Part shown: positions 38,101-48,870 of the stretch, in pieces
How positions within the stretch are numbered: position 1 is the first letter of the stretch
Layout: every line of letters starts with the position of its first letter
Assembly: GCA_021628825.1 (NCBI GenBank)
Contig: JAJXRY010000001.1
Location: 806,001-870,000 of the forward strand
Direction: 5' to 3'
Origin: Lachnospiraceae bacterium
GTDB taxonomy: Bacteria; Bacillota; Clostridia; Lachnospirales; Lachnospiraceae
DNA length: 64,000 bases
Notes under the pieces: model-generated
Told to the model about the DNA's origin: nothing
Seen by the model: only the letters and a program-made list of their open reading frames with translations
The model's database searches: none
Translations under genes and position numbers: made by a program

Positions 38101-39693
38101 TTAGTTTCGTCCAAATTCGGATAACACCAGTCCTTCATTCCGATCCAGTGTCATTCCCACGCTCCATGCATTGACAAATAAAAGCAGAGGATTTCCCTTA
38201 AGATCCTTGATCTTCTTCATATCAGAGGTTCCCACAAGCGCTTTCAGATCCACATCCTTGTTTTCAATCCAGCGGATATGTTCATATGGAAGCGGCTCGA
38301 GCCGGATCTCTACATTATATTCATTCTCCAGACGATATTTCAAAACATCAAACTGCAGGACACCAACGACGCCAACAATAATCTCTTCCATACCGGTGTT
38401 AAACTCCTGAAAGATCTGGATCGCGCCCTCCTGTGCGATCTGGGTGATTCCTTTTACAAACTGTTTTCGCTTCATGGTATCCACCTGACGCACCCTCGCA
38501 AAATGCTCCGGCGCAAAGGTCGGAATTCCTTCATACTGGAACTGCTCCTTCGGCATGCATAAAGTATCCCCGATGGAGAAAATTCCCGGATCAAACACAC
38601 CAATAATATCTCCTGCGTAGGCTTCCTCTAAGATCTTACGCTCGCTTGCCATAATCTGCTGCGGCTGGGACAGACGCATTACCTTACCGCCCTGCACGTG
38701 CTTCACTTCCATATTGGCATCGTACTTGCCGGAACAGATCCGCATAAACGCGATACGGTCGCGGTGTGCCTTATTCATATTCGCCTGAATCTTGAATACA
38801 AAGGCAGAAAAATCATGGTTCACCGGATCAATCAGTCCGATGTCTGCCTTACGCGGAAGCGGCGTTGTCGTCATTTCAAGGAAGTGCTGTAAAAAGAATT
38901 CCACACCAAAGTTCGTGAGTGCGGATCCGAAAAATACCGGAGTCAGCTCTCCCGCCTGTACAAGATCGAGATCAAACTCTGCACTTGCCCCATCGAGCAG
39001 TTCGATTTCATCGGTTAGGCTCCCTGCTGCCTCTTCTCCGATCACACTGTCCAGATGTGCCCGGTCCTCTAAAGAAACCTCCAGTGTTTCTCCTTCCTTC
39101 GTTCCCTTCTCGGTATCGGAATAGGTGATGACGCATTTTCTTTTGCGGTCATACACACCCTTAAAACGCTTACCGGAACCGATCGGCCAGTTTACGGGAC
39201 AGGTGGCAATGCCAAGCTCCTTCTCGATTTCATCGAGAAGTTCAAACGTATCGTTGGCATCCCGGTCCATTTTATTAATAAAGGTAAAAATCGGAATCTT
39301 ACGCATGACACAGACCTTGAAAAGCTTTCTGGTCTGTGCCTCAACACCTTTTGACGCATCAATCACCATGACAGCAGAATCCGCTGCCATCAAGGTACGG
39401 TATGTGTCCTCCGAGAAGTCCTGGTGTCCGGGCGTATCCAAAATATTGATGCAAAATCCGTCATATTCAAACTGCAGCACAGAAGAGGTCACAGAAATAC
39501 CTCTTTCTTTTCAATTTCCATCCAGTCCGATACGGCATGTCTTGCGGTTGCCTTACCCTTTACACTTCCGGCGAGATTGATGGCTCCTCCGTATAAAAAG
39601 AAATTTCTCGGTCAGGGTTGTCTTACCGGCATCCGGGTGGGAGATAATGGCAAATGTTCTTCTTCTGTTGATTTCCTTTTCATAATTACTCAT
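38101..39693 (-). CDS. prfC: peptide chain release factor 3, frameshifted
   Basis: GTPase that recycles RF1/RF2. N-terminus MSNYEKEINRRRTFAIISHP with the P-loop ISHPDAGKTTLTEKFL; then ILDTPGHQDFSEDTYRTL (G3) and FINKMDRD (G4). Two shifts, near 39600 and 39502, separate the N-terminus from the main frame. About 531 residues. ATG 39693 overlaps the deoB stop as ATGA. Confidence 0.94.
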
Positions 39694-40844
39694 AATACTG
39701 ATTCTCCTGCTATATTTCCTTTGACGGAAAGCTCATGGAGCACGGTAGCTCCAATATCCGCAAAGGTCTTTCGTGTGCCCAGATTTCCGGGACTTAAGTT
39801 CTTTCCATACATGACAAGCGGTGTATGCTCGCGGGAATGGTCCGTGGAACAGGTATACCCCGGATCACAGCCATGATCGGCCGTAATCATTAAAAGGTCA
39901 TCCTCCCGCATCTTTGCCATGATCTCAGGAAGCGCTTCATCAAAAGCCGTAAGGGCCTTCGCATACCCTTCAATATCGTTCCTGTGGCCGTAAAGCATGT
40001 CAAAATCGACAAGATTGATAAAGCACAGACCTTCAAAATCCTGATCCAGATAGGAAAGGGTCTTGTCGATTCCGTCGGCATTGCCTTTTGTATAGACAAA
40101 GTCGGTAAGCCCTCTTCCGGCAAAAATGTCATGGATCTTGCCGACTCCGATCACGTCTTTGCCTGCACGCTTCAACACATCCAGCATCGTGTCCTTCGGA
40201 GGCTCTAAAGAAAAGTCATGGCGGTTCGTTGTTCTCGTATATTCCCCGTTGCTTCCGACAAAGGGACGGGCAATCACTCTTCCCACACCATGCTCCCCGG
40301 TAAGAATCTTCCGCGCAATCCGGCAGTCCTCATACAGCTCCTCTAACGGAACCACCTCTTCATGTGCCGCGATCTGGAAGACGCTGTCCGCAGACGTATA
40401 CACAATGAGCTTCCCGGTTTTCACATGCTCATCCCCGTACGCTTTAATTACTTCCGTACCGGAATAAGGCTGATTGCACAAAACGCCTCTCTTTGTCTTT
40501 CGTTCAAATTCCTGAAGCACGCTTTCGGGAAAGCCATGAGGATAAACAGGTAAAGGCTTTTCGGAAATGACACCGGCAATCTCCCAGTGGCCGATCGTGG
40601 TATCCTTTCCTTTCGAACGCTCCGTCATCCGTCCATAGACGCCAACCGGATCAGGGTCCGGTTCTGCCCAGTCCTTCACTCCATCGATGTTAAACAGCCC
40701 GAGTTTTTTCATATTGGGCATATGAAAACAGGGACTCGTTGCAGCCGACCGCAGCGTATTCGTTCCTACATCCCCGAAATCTGCGGCGTCTTCCGAAGCC
40801 CCTATTCCCACACTGTCTAAAACAATCAAAAAGACTCTTTTCAC
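39690..40844 (-). CDS. deoB: phosphopentomutase
   Basis: Interconverts (deoxy)ribose 1- and 5-phosphates in nucleoside salvage. Metal-binding motifs of the alkaline-phosphatase superfamily: VLDSVGIGA, KGKDTTIGHWE, INLVDFDMLYGHR, MITADHGCDP and DHSREHTPLVMYG. 384 residues, unbroken. In Bacillus this gene (drm) follows xerD; here it is separate from it and coupled to prfC. Confidence 0.95.
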   Translation of the reverse strand: MKRVFLIVLDSVGIGASEDAADFGDVGTNTLRSAATSPCFHMPNMKKLGLFNIDGVKDWAEPDPDPVGVYGRMTERSKGKDTTIGHWEIAGVISEKPLPVYPHGFPESVLQEFERKTKRGVLCNQPYSGTEVIKAYGDEHVKTGKLIVYTSADSVFQIAAHEEVVPLEELYEDCRIARKILTGEHGVGRVIARPFVGSNGEYTRTTNRHDFSLEPPKDTMLDVLKRAGKDVIGVGKIHDIFAGRGLTDFVYTKGNADGIDKTLSYLDQDFEGLCFINLVDFDMLYGHRNDIEGYAKALTAFDEALPEIMAKMREDDLLMITADHGCDPGYTCSTDHSREHTPLVMYGKNLSPGNLGTRKTFADIGATVLHELSVKGNIAGESVL

Positions 40845-40930
40845 CCGGTATCCCTCTCTTTCTTCATTATTCTGTAATAGGATACCACATTTTAGAAATT
40901 ATAGCACCAAAAACTTCATCAAAACAACGT

Positions 40931-41648
40931 TTACTGCTGTGCAAGGGTACTGATGACGATAGCCTCGGGATTCATTCCCGTTTTGCGGACAATGATATCC
41001 TCAATCTGTGCACGCTGTGCCTCCGTAAGCTCCGCGGTATTCACAACCACATCCACCATGTCATCGGTGATACTGACAACCACATCCTCAAAGCCTTTTG
41101 CCTCCAGCAGGATTTCTGCGGCAGTCTCCTTTTCGGCAACATCTGTCAGTGCAATCATTCCGTCAATTGCTTTCTGCTTCTGCTCCTCGGCAATGTTAGT
41201 GTTGTTGATGATTTCAAGGAAGGTTTCCTTACTCTTTGCCCTGGTCTGTTCCTTTAAAAGTTTGGCTCCCGAAAGACTGTCCATGCCTGCCACACTGGTA
41301 AAAACCGCTTCTCCGGGCACATCCCCCGTGATCTCTTCCACACTGTCAGAACCGGCTTCCAGATCCGTGCTTCCATCATCTACCGTAATATCCTCTGCCA
41401 GGATATCATCCATGGACTGCTCCAGATAATTATCCTCCTCCAACACAAGCTCCGAATCCATGCTCTGAATATCCTCATACTGGGAATCTCCTCCGGTTAC
41501 CTTTTGCTGTCTCGACCGTGTCCGATCCGGTTGTCACGATTTCTTCCTGTGTAATCCTGTTTCCGGCAAAATTCAAGTAGCCGGCAACCGCAATCATCAG
41601 TGCAAGCGCGGTAATCATCACCTGATTCTTCTTCACCATATTCTTCAA
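40931..41648 (-). CDS. spoIIIAH: stage III sporulation protein AH, one frameshift
   Basis: Mother-cell membrane protein that pairs with forespore SpoIIQ across the engulfment septum. TTG start at 41648 behind GGGAG gives LKNMVKKNQVMITALALMIA, the family N-terminus with one helix. After a shift near 41505 comes an acidic linker, then AGMDSLSGAKLLKEQTRAKS and the YscJ-like ring domain ETAAEILLEAKGFEDVVVSI. About 239 residues. Last gene of the spoIIIA operon. Confidence 0.9.
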
Positions 41649-41690
41649 ACCATGTCTCCCTTTTTTTGCTTATATCATTTTTAGCTATTT

Positions 41691-42248
41691 TTAAATTTTA
41701 TGTGCCTCCAGTCCAAATAATGCCTGAATTACTTCAGATATATTTTTTTGCCACTTTTTCCGTTTGCCGCTCCCTTCGCACACACCACCACGCCCTCAAT
41801 TTCCATCGTGGAAGCAGACGAATAATAGGTGTTTTTTGCAGACGGTTTCAAGGTAATCATGACCTTGTTTTCGCCCACTCCTTCCATGGTTGAAAGCAGC
41901 TCTTCCAGAGAATGTTCCAATGATAGCACATAGGCATCCCTCGTGTCTTCTGTGCCTGTACTTCCCCCGTAATCGAGAAATGACAAGGTGCTGTCTGCTG
42001 CAGTACTCCCGCTCTCTTAACTCCAGCCGTGCATTTCGATTGGCCACGCCGCTAACAGGAGCAACACGCCAAGCAAAAAGCAGCACTAGAAAGTTTTTCC
42101 TTTTCTCCAGCGGAGCTTTTTTAAAATGCTGTCGTTTTTTTTTTTGCGTTTTTTTCTGCACCTCTTTCTTCATCGCTTCCTGCATGTTCTGTCCGGCTTC
42201 TCCTGCTTCTTCCTGTTGAAGCTTACTTTCCTTCTCCCTGTCTGTCAT
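41691..42248 (-). CDS. spoIIIAG: stage III sporulation protein AG, frameshifted
   Basis: Ring-forming component of the SpoIIIA-SpoIIQ channel. ATG 42248 starts a Gln/Lys-rich cytoplasmic segment (about 45 residues), then one helix, and the ring domain: YVLSLEHSLEELLSTMEGVG, NKVMITLKPSAKNTYYSSAS. Shifts near 42080, 41990-42010 and 41750 must be joined; the end reads ISEVIQALFGLEAHKI at 41691. About 186 residues. Confidence 0.85.
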
Positions 42249-42339
42249 ATTCCTCACCCTTTCACGCACTCCGGCACTCTTCATCCTGGCTATTCTTTCT
42301 TTACGGTTCTCTGGTCTGCGTCTTTTCCTCTTGCCTCTC

Positions 42340-42756
42340 TTACTGTTCTCTTTCTGTATCTTCTATCATTTGCTGCTGATCGGTCACTTCTTCCCCTGTC
42401 GTCTGTTCCTGCTTATTCTGTCCATGCTGATCCAGCTTCTGTAGGTCCTGCTCCTGCGCGATCTGCCCGACAACATATTCCGTCATATGCTCATATAAAT
42501 TTCCCGTTTCACTCTGCATGGCAGACGGGAGCTCCCTCACCGACAATTCCACGCAGAGCTGTTCCACATTTGACTGCATCACCTCCCGGGCCTCTCTGCC
42601 GGATACGAGAGACAGAAGCGGCTGTGTAATTTTCAGAATCAGAATCAGGGAAACCAGTACCCGCACATATTTGGCATACGCCTCTTCCGGCACAAGCACC
42701 ATTAAGATCTGCGCAATTAATAAGAAAATACAGGCATTTTTCATAGCTTCGAGCAT
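42340..42756 (-). CDS. spoIIIAF: stage III sporulation protein AF
   Basis: Small membrane protein of the complex. Two helices (ACIFLLIAQILMVLVPEE and VRVLVSLILILKITQPLLSL) precede a soluble part that ends in a Gln/Glu-rich tail. 138 residues. ATG 42756 (MLEAMKNACIF) behind AAAGGAGA is chosen over a longer open frame reaching 42837. Confidence 0.85.
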   Translation of the reverse strand: MLEAMKNACIFLLIAQILMVLVPEEAYAKYVRVLVSLILILKITQPLLSLVSGREAREVMQSNVEQLCVELSVRELPSAMQSETGNLYEHMTEYVVGQIAQEQDLQKLDQHGQNKQEQTTGEEVTDQQQMIEDTEREQ

Positions 42757-42767
42757 TTTTTCTCCTT

Positions 42768-44057
42768 TCACACCATCACCGAATAGGCAACCACCGCAAT
42801 CACAATAAAGAACAGGGCGATGGACGTAAACACACATCGAAGAACCAGAAAGCAGCCCTCTCCGATATGGTCGGCGCAGTCGGAAATCCGCTTATCGCTG
42901 ATCATCCCGGTAATGGCTGCCGAAAGCTTCACGCTGCAGGCCAGCACCCCGATCTTCAAAACCGGTATAAGACAAATCGAAAGAAGCAGAATCAGAAGAA
43001 ACACCCCGAAGCTGTTCTTCACTAAAACTGCCGCGCCAAGCAGAAGCTCTGTCACACCGCCGGTCAGTCCTCCGATCCCCGGAATGGCGGAAACTGCCTT
43101 ATGGATTGCGGTGTTCTTAAAGCTGTCCACGACAGAAACGATCATTGACTGGATCAGGCTAAGCCCCGTGATGAGGAAAAAGCACGACCTTTAAAGAAAC
43201 AAGCACCGCCTTCTTTAACAGATCAAGCAGCAGCGTCAGCCTCTCCTCCGCCCACAGTCCGTTTAAAATTCCAAGAATCATATAGCTGTATGCAATTGGA
43301 AGAAGCGCCTTACAGACAAATGCTTCCACAAAATAAATCACCAGCAGCATCACCTGATAATACACCACTGCCGTTCCTGTGCCATTGGCCGCCCCAACCG
43401 AAATGAAGTACACCGGAATAAACGTCTTCACGAAATCCAGAATCAGTGTAAAAAAACCTGCGTGGTCACGGTACTGATCTTCGTCATTACCAGAACGAGA
43501 ATCCCCACTAACATCATATACAAGAGATAAAATGCAATTTTTTCCTGCCGGGTTCCCGCAAACAGATCGGCAAATCCGGTAAAGAACGACGAAGAAATGC
43601 CAAGCACCAGCACATACAAAAATACCTGCCTCGCAAATGGCACCTCTCCCCAGAGCTTCCCTTTGATCTGCTGTCCGAAAAGCTGCAATACCTCCTGCAC
43701 CTTTCCCTCCAGCAGCATTTTCATAATTCCGTCTGCATGAATCAAAAGATCCGGGAAATACACGGCAAGCTCTTCGTCCAGTCCTGTAAAATCGTAATCC
43801 TCTAACATCACTGCCAGATAGTTGTCCACTTCATTACCTGGCTGCACCTGTTGATCCTGCATTTGCTGTTCCTTCGTTTGTTGTTCCTGCTGATCCTGCG
43901 CTTGTTGATATTCCCTCTGATATGGCTGCTCCCCGGCCTGTGCCTCGAGTTTTGGCACGAGCATGCCAAGAATCAGCATGCAGACTCCGATTCCCGTACG
44001 GGACGCGATTCTCCGTAGGATGTCCGCAATCCATATGCCCTTTCTTCTTTTTTTCAT
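42768..44057 (-). CDS. spoIIIAE: stage III sporulation protein AE, frameshifted
   Basis: Polytopic membrane protein of the SpoIIIA complex. ATG 44057 (MKKRRKGIWIADILRRIAS) is followed by a signal-like helix, a Gln-rich linker (about residues 45-75), VDNYLAVMLEDYDFTGLDEE, then helices such as VFLYVLVLGISSSFFTGFAD, and the conserved AIPGIGGLTGGVTELLLGAA. Shifts near 43441 and 43155 are joined. About 429 residues. RBS AAAAGGG. Confidence 0.88.
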
Positions 44058-44080
44058 ATGATTACCCTTTTTCCATACGA

Positions 44081-44475
44081 CTACCCTATCGAAAGCGCCC
44101 CTGATATTCTCAATCACCGTTGCCAACACCGGAAGTCCCATCACAAGCACGGAGATTTTTGCCAAACACCTCGATCTGTCCTGCCACAGCTCCAAATCCG
44201 GCATCCTTACATACCAGGGAGCTGAAATTGCATAGATAGGTGATTCCGACCGCTTTCACAAGGTACAGAATATACGTCTCACTCCCCTTAAGATACCGGG
44301 AAAGTGCCTCCACTCTTCCTACCAGATGAACCATCTGATCCATGCAGAACCAGAAGATCAAAAAGACAGATCGTGACACCGAGATAAAGCCCGTACTCGG
44401 TCTTTTCGCTCTTAAACTGTAACGCAAGCAAAAACCCCCAGTACCCCGATCATTCCGATTTTTCATTACGCTCAT
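44081..44475 (-). CDS. spoIIIAD: stage III sporulation protein AD, frameshifted
   Basis: Membrane protein related to SpoIIIAC. ATG 44475 follows GGAGG. After correction the text reads FLLALQFKSEKTEYGLYLGV, then helices, YILYLVKAVGITYLCNFSSL, VCKDAGFGAVAGQIEVFGK and LVMGLPVLATVIENI, ending at TAG 44081. At least three shifts (near 44425, 44360, 44160). About 131 residues. Confidence 0.85.
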
Positions 44476-44488
44476 CGTTTTTCCTCCT

Positions 44489-44686
44489 TTATCCAATCGA
44501 AAACAGATCCTGCATCATGACAAACAGATCATAAATATACGGAATCAGCCACATTAACACCAGCACCAGTCCTGCCAGGGAACACAGAAACGCCTGATCC
44601 TCCCTGCCGCTGTGCTTTAACACCTGATTCAATATGGTAATCAGTATTCCAACTGCAGCAATCTTAAAAAGTATTGAAACCGTCAT
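44489..44686 (-). CDS. spoIIIAC: stage III sporulation protein AC
   Basis: 65-residue two-helix membrane protein: VSILFKIAAVGILITILNQV and AFLCSLAGLVLVLMWLIPYI, joined by LKHSGRED. Unbroken and of normal size. Confidence 0.92.
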   Translation of the reverse strand: MTVSILFKIAAVGILITILNQVLKHSGREDQAFLCSLAGLVLVLMWLIPYIYDLFVMMQDLFSIG

Positions 44687-44698
44687 GTCCGATCCTTC

Positions 44699-45217
44699 CT
44701 ATAAAAAGAGTATGGAAAGCAGCACCCCCCCTGCCACACCCACGCTCATGATCATTTTGCTTCTGCTCTTTTGTTCCTGTTGCAGGCTTTCAATCCCCTC
44801 CTCCAGCTCCCGCCGGATTTCACGGAGGCTTTCTGCCTGTGCCTGTCCCTTTAAAAAGCCCTGCTTCGTCGGAAAGGCAAGCAGCCATTCCTGCTCCTTT
44901 TGTTTTTAATCCGCTTTTTCTTAAGGGAAGGTAAAAAGCACCTCCCTCCAGATCACGGCAAGGTCCTGTCCACCTTCCTCCATCCGCTGTGCAATCCGTC
45001 CAAACTCCTGCTGGAAACAAAGCTCGTCTTTAAAAGAAAGCTTTTTTAAAATTTCCGGAATCGGCAGCTTTCCATAGGAGATCTGAAATTCCATGTATTC
45101 ATAAACGCCCCGGATCTGCCTTAGCAGCATAAGGCGCATCCGGTATTCCCGGCAGATACTTACCGAAAATCCCAAAGTTCCCAGCATGATAAAGAGACTT
45201 CCTATCACAGCGCTCAT
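44699..45217 (-). CDS. spoIIIAB: stage III sporulation protein AB, frameshifted
   Basis: Membrane-anchored protein with an N-terminal helix (VIGSLFIMLGTLGFSVSI), RQIRGVYEYMEFQISYGKLP and a C-terminal helix (MIMSVGVAGGVLLSILFL). A shift near 44930 leads into LRKSGLKTKEQEWLLAF and a charged coiled coil; another near 44720 restores the last helix. About 172 residues. Start overlaps the spoIIIAA stop as ATGA. Confidence 0.88.
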
Positions 45218-46158
45218 AATTCTGTCTCCTTAAGCAGTTCTTTTCTTTTGTCATAAATCCTTACGATCCGCTTCCGGTCCTTAACAGTAAGTAACAGGAA
45301 TCGTCCAAATAACTGCCCTGCTTTCCCCAGCTTGTCTATCGCCTCCTTAAGGGAATACCCATGCATGGTTGCGAGCACCCCGGTTCCGCAGACCGCAATC
45401 CTTTGCAGTGCCGTAAGATCCTCCTCACTTCCGATCTCGTCCACAGCAATCACCCGCGGCGTCATGGAACGCATGAGAAGCATCATACCCTCTGTTTTCG
45501 GGCAGGCATCCAGTACATCGGTCCGGATCCCTACCTGATTCTGCGGAATCCCCTGATAACTTCCTGCGATCTCCGACCGTTCATCCACGACCGCTACCTG
45601 CTGTCCCTTCCGCTCCTTCGTTCCATCCGATACCTGCCGGATCAGATCCCGCAACAATGTGGTTTTTCCACAGCCGGGCGGTGAAATAATCAGGGTATTC
45701 CTCAGTTCTTCCTGTTCATATAAATCGGGCAATACCGGATCTGCCATCCCTAAAATTTCATGGGAAATCCGGATATTTAAAAAGCGGATATACGAAAGGT
45801 TCCGCACGCTTCCGTCCGTATTCAGAATCACCTTTCCGGCAAAGCCGATCCGGTGCCCTCCCTGCACGGTGAGGAACCCCTGCCGGAGTTCATTTTCAAA
45901 TGCATAAAGCGAATAGTTACAGATCTGGTTCACGATGTCCTCGATTTCCTCACCCGTAATCTGCCATGCACCGCCCCGATCCGCAAGGCACATTCCTTTC
46001 GGTGTCAGGAAGTATTCACATCCCTCCCGGATGATCCGGCACGGACAGTTTGCCCCCAGACGGATTTCGTTTAAGTGTTCCACGTCCTTAAGAACCGGTT
46101 CCATTCTTCCTTTCAGCCTGTCCGGAAACAGCGAAAGGATCTCGTCCCTTTTTCCCAT
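45214..46158 (-). CDS. spoIIIAA: stage III sporulation protein AA (ATPase)
   Basis: Secretion-type AAA ATPase proposed to power the SpoIIIA channel. N-terminal domain with LNEIRLGANCPCRI and AFENELRQGFLTVQGGHRIG; Walker A SPPGCGKTTLL, DERSEIAG, Walker B VIAVDEIGS. 314 residues, unbroken. First gene of the operon. Its ribosome site AGGAG lies nine bases before ATG 46158 and inside the 3' arm of the hairpin at 46165-46205. Confidence 0.94.
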   Translation of the reverse strand: MGKRDEILSLFPDRLKGRMEPVLKDVEHLNEIRLGANCPCRIIREGCEYFLTPKGMCLADRGGAWQITGEEIEDIVNQICNYSLYAFENELRQGFLTVQGGHRIGFAGKVILNTDGSVRNLSYIRFLNIRISHEILGMADPVLPDLYEQEELRNTLIISPPGCGKTTLLRDLIRQVSDGTKERKGQQVAVVDERSEIAGSYQGIPQNQVGIRTDVLDACPKTEGMMLLMRSMTPRVIAVDEIGSEEDLTALQRIAVCGTGVLATMHGYSLKEAIDKLGKAGQLFGRFLLLTVKDRKRIVRIYDKRKELLKETEL

Positions 46159-46164
46159 AAAAAC

Positions 46165-46205
46165 CAGCTCCTCATCTTGTCTTTAAGACATTATATGAGG
46201 AGCTG
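46165..46205 (-). terminator. pnp terminator hairpin overlapping the spoIIIAA ribosome site
   Basis: On the minus strand CAGCTCCTCAT (46205-46195) pairs perfectly with ATGAGGAGCTG (46175-46165), with an inner TGTCTT/AAGACA stem, followed by G and T5 and then immediately the ATG of spoIIIAA. The 3' arm is also the Shine-Dalgarno sequence, so read-through transcripts from pnp would have it masked. Confidence 0.75.
46190..46197 (-). promoter_or_regulatory. candidate spoIIIA promoter -10 within the hairpin
   Basis: Minus-strand CATATAAT matches the sigma-E -10 (CATACAAT) at seven of eight bases and contains a perfect sigma-A TATAAT. The -35 region (about 46212-46220) is only AT-rich. A start near 46183 would give an RNA lacking the 5' arm of the hairpin. 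The sigma factor is not decided by sequence. Confidence 0.35.
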
Positions 46206-46242
46206 TCTGATTTATTACTTTTATTCGATTTTAAAAATCCGT

Positions 46243-48336
46243 TTAGTTCTGTGCCACATCCTTCATGGAGAAGCTCATTCTTCCCATCTTATCCTTGCCA
46301 AGGCATACTACCGTAACCTTGTCACCAAGAGTCAGAACATCTTCTACATGATTGATTCTTTCCTTAGCGATCTTGGAAATATGAACCATACCTTCTTTAC
46401 CGGGTGCGAACTCGATGAATGCACCGAATTCCTTTAATGCTGACAACGATACCCTGGAAGATCTGTCCTTCCTGATAATCGGTAACGATGGTCTTGATGT
46501 ACTCGATAGCCTTGTCCATCATTTCCTTATCGGTACCACATACAGATACCTTACCGTCATCGGTAATATCAATCTTCACGCCGGTACGGGCAATAATCTC
46601 GTTGATGGTCTTACCACGCTGGCCAACCACATCACCGATCTTCTCCGGATCAATGTTGATGGAGATGATCTTCGGAGCGTAAGGTCCGACCTCTTTACGA
46701 GGCTCTGCAATGGCTTTCTTCATACAGTTATCCATGATGAAAAGTCTTGCCTCACGGCATCTTGCAATCGCACCTTCCACGATCGGTCTGGTCAGACCAT
46801 GAATCTTAATATCCATCTGGATTGCGGTAATACCTTCGGTTGTACCGGTTACCTTAAAGTCCATATCGCCGAAGAAGTCTTCGAGTCCCTGGATATCGGT
46901 CAACAGTACGAAATCGTCATCGGTTTCACCGGTAACCAGACCACAGGAAATACCTGCTACCATCTTCTTAATCGGCACACCTGCTGCCATCAGGGACATG
47001 CAGGATGCACAGGTAGAAGCCATGGAGGTTGAACCGTTTGACTCAAAGGTCTCGGATACGGTACGGATTGCATAAGGGAACTCCTCCTCGGAAGGAAGTA
47101 CCGGTATCAATGCTCTCTCTGCCAGTGCACCGTGTCCGATTTCACGTCTTCCGGGTCCTCTGGAAGGCTTTGTCTCACCTACGGAATAGGAAGGGAAGTT
47201 ATAATGATGCATATATCTCTTGCTTACTTCGTTCTCATCCAGGCCATCGATCTTCTGCTGCTCGGACAGCGGTGCCAGAGTACATACGTTACAGATCTGG
47301 GTCTGTCCACGGGTGAACATAGCGGAACCATGTACTCTCGGGATAATGTCAACTTCTGCTGCAAGAGGACGGATCTGGGTGATCTCACGTCCATCCGGAC
47401 GCTTGTGATCTTTGAGGATCATCTTACGGACGGTCTTCTTCTGATACTGGTAAATAGCTTCTCCCAATACGGCAAGCCACTCTTCGTTATCTGCAAAAGC
47501 TTCCTCTAACTTCTCGGTAATTTGACGGATATTTTCTTCACGAACCTGCTTCTCATCCGTGAATACTGCTTCTTCCATCTGTGCGGGAGTTACGATTTCC
47601 TTCATTGCCGCAAACAGCTCTTCCGGAATTGCACAGCTTGTATATTCATGCTTCGGCTTACCAACCTCTGCAACCATCTGGTCGATAAATGCAATAATGG
47701 TCTGGTTTACTTCATGTGCCTTATAGATGGCTTCGATCATCTTCTCTTCCGGAATCTCGTTTGCTCCAGCTTCGATCATGATCACCTTTTCTCTGGTAGA
47801 AGCAACGGTAAGATTCAGGTCACCATTCTTCCACTGCTCCTGGGAAGGGTTGATCACAAATTCTCCGTCAATCATACCAACCTGTGTCATTGCGCAGGGA
47901 CCGTCAAACGGGATATCGGAAATGCTGGTGGCAATCGCTGCACCAATCATGGCAACCAGCTCAGGGCGGCACATAGGATCCACACTCATGACCATATTGT
48001 TTAAGGTAACATCATTTCTGTAATCCTTCGGGAATAAGGGACGCATAGGCCTGTCAATTACACGGCTGGTCAGAATGGCATTTTCGCTTGCCTTTCCTTC
48101 TCTCTTATTAAATCCACCGGGGATTTTGCCTACGGCATACATTTTTTCTTCATACTCAACACTCAGCGGGGAAAAAAATCAATTCCATCTCTGGGCTTGT
48201 CTGATGCGGTTGCGGTACACAGTACGGTGGTATCACCATAATGCATGAATGCGCATCCGTTTGCCTGCTTGCCGACACGGTTAACATCAACGCTTAAGGT
48301 ACGGCCTGCAAGTTCCATTGAAAACGTCTTGTACAT
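46243..48336 (-). CDS. pnp: polynucleotide phosphorylase, frameshifted
   Basis: 3'-5' phosphorolytic exoribonuclease. N-terminus MYKTFSMELAGRTLSVDV from ATG 48336, behind AAAAGGAGAG; first RNase PH core FNKREGKASENAILTSRVID, second core HGSAMFTRGQTQ and EFPYAIRTVSETFESNGSTS, then KH (IGDVVGQRGKTINEI) and S1 (KEFGAFIEFAPGKEGMVHIS). Shifts near 48175 and 46440 are joined. About 698 residues. Confidence 0.95.
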
Positions 48337-48409
48337 AGTTTCTCTCCTTTTCTCTTCTCGTTCCTGTACATGTGGAACATGTTACTGCACAGCAGTATAA
48401 AAATTTAAA

Positions 48410-48439
48410 AAGGCGGAGCTTTTATTGATGCTCCGCCTT
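48410..48439 (-). terminator. rpsO terminator
   Basis: AAGGCGGAGC (48410-48419) and GCTCCGCCTT (48430-48439) form a ten-pair GC-rich stem; minus-strand reading gives a T run after it. It lies 11 bases after the rpsO stop and upstream of pnp. Confidence 0.85.
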
Positions 48440-48450
48440 CAACTACCAAA

Positions 48451-48717
48451 TTACTTTCTGAGACCAAGTTTCTCGATCAAAGCACGGTATCTCTCGATGT
48501 CTTTGCTCTTTAAGTAGCTTAAAAGACCACGTCTCTGACCTACCATTTTGAACATACCGCGTCTGGAATGATTATCCTTCGGATGCTCCTTTAAATGCTC
48601 AGTAAGCTCTGCAATTCTTGCAGATAAAACTGCGATCTGAACCTCCGGTGAGCCTGTATCACCTTCAACTCTCGCATATTCCTTCATAATAGCTGTTTTC
48701 TTTTCCTTAGAAATCAT
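48451..48717 (-). CDS. rpsO: ribosomal protein S15
   Basis: 88 residues with the S15 pattern: EYARVEGDTGSPEVQIAVLS, LTEHLKEHPKDNHSRRGMFK, MVGQRRGLLSYLKSKDIERY. Neighbour of pnp as in most bacteria. Binds 16S rRNA early in 30S assembly. Confidence 0.97.
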   Translation of the reverse strand: MISKEKKTAIMKEYARVEGDTGSPEVQIAVLSARIAELTEHLKEHPKDNHSRRGMFKMVGQRRGLLSYLKSKDIERYRALIEKLGLRK

Positions 48718-48870
48718 TTTCTGTCTCCTTCCATTATTAACCGCCAGATACTAAGAATGGGTCGGAGTGTCCCAACGAGATCATTCTCTAATTCTGAGTA
48801 TCGGCTAAACTCATACTCAAGCATCATATCACAAAACAGATGCTGTGTAAAGAGGTAAATCTACATAAAT

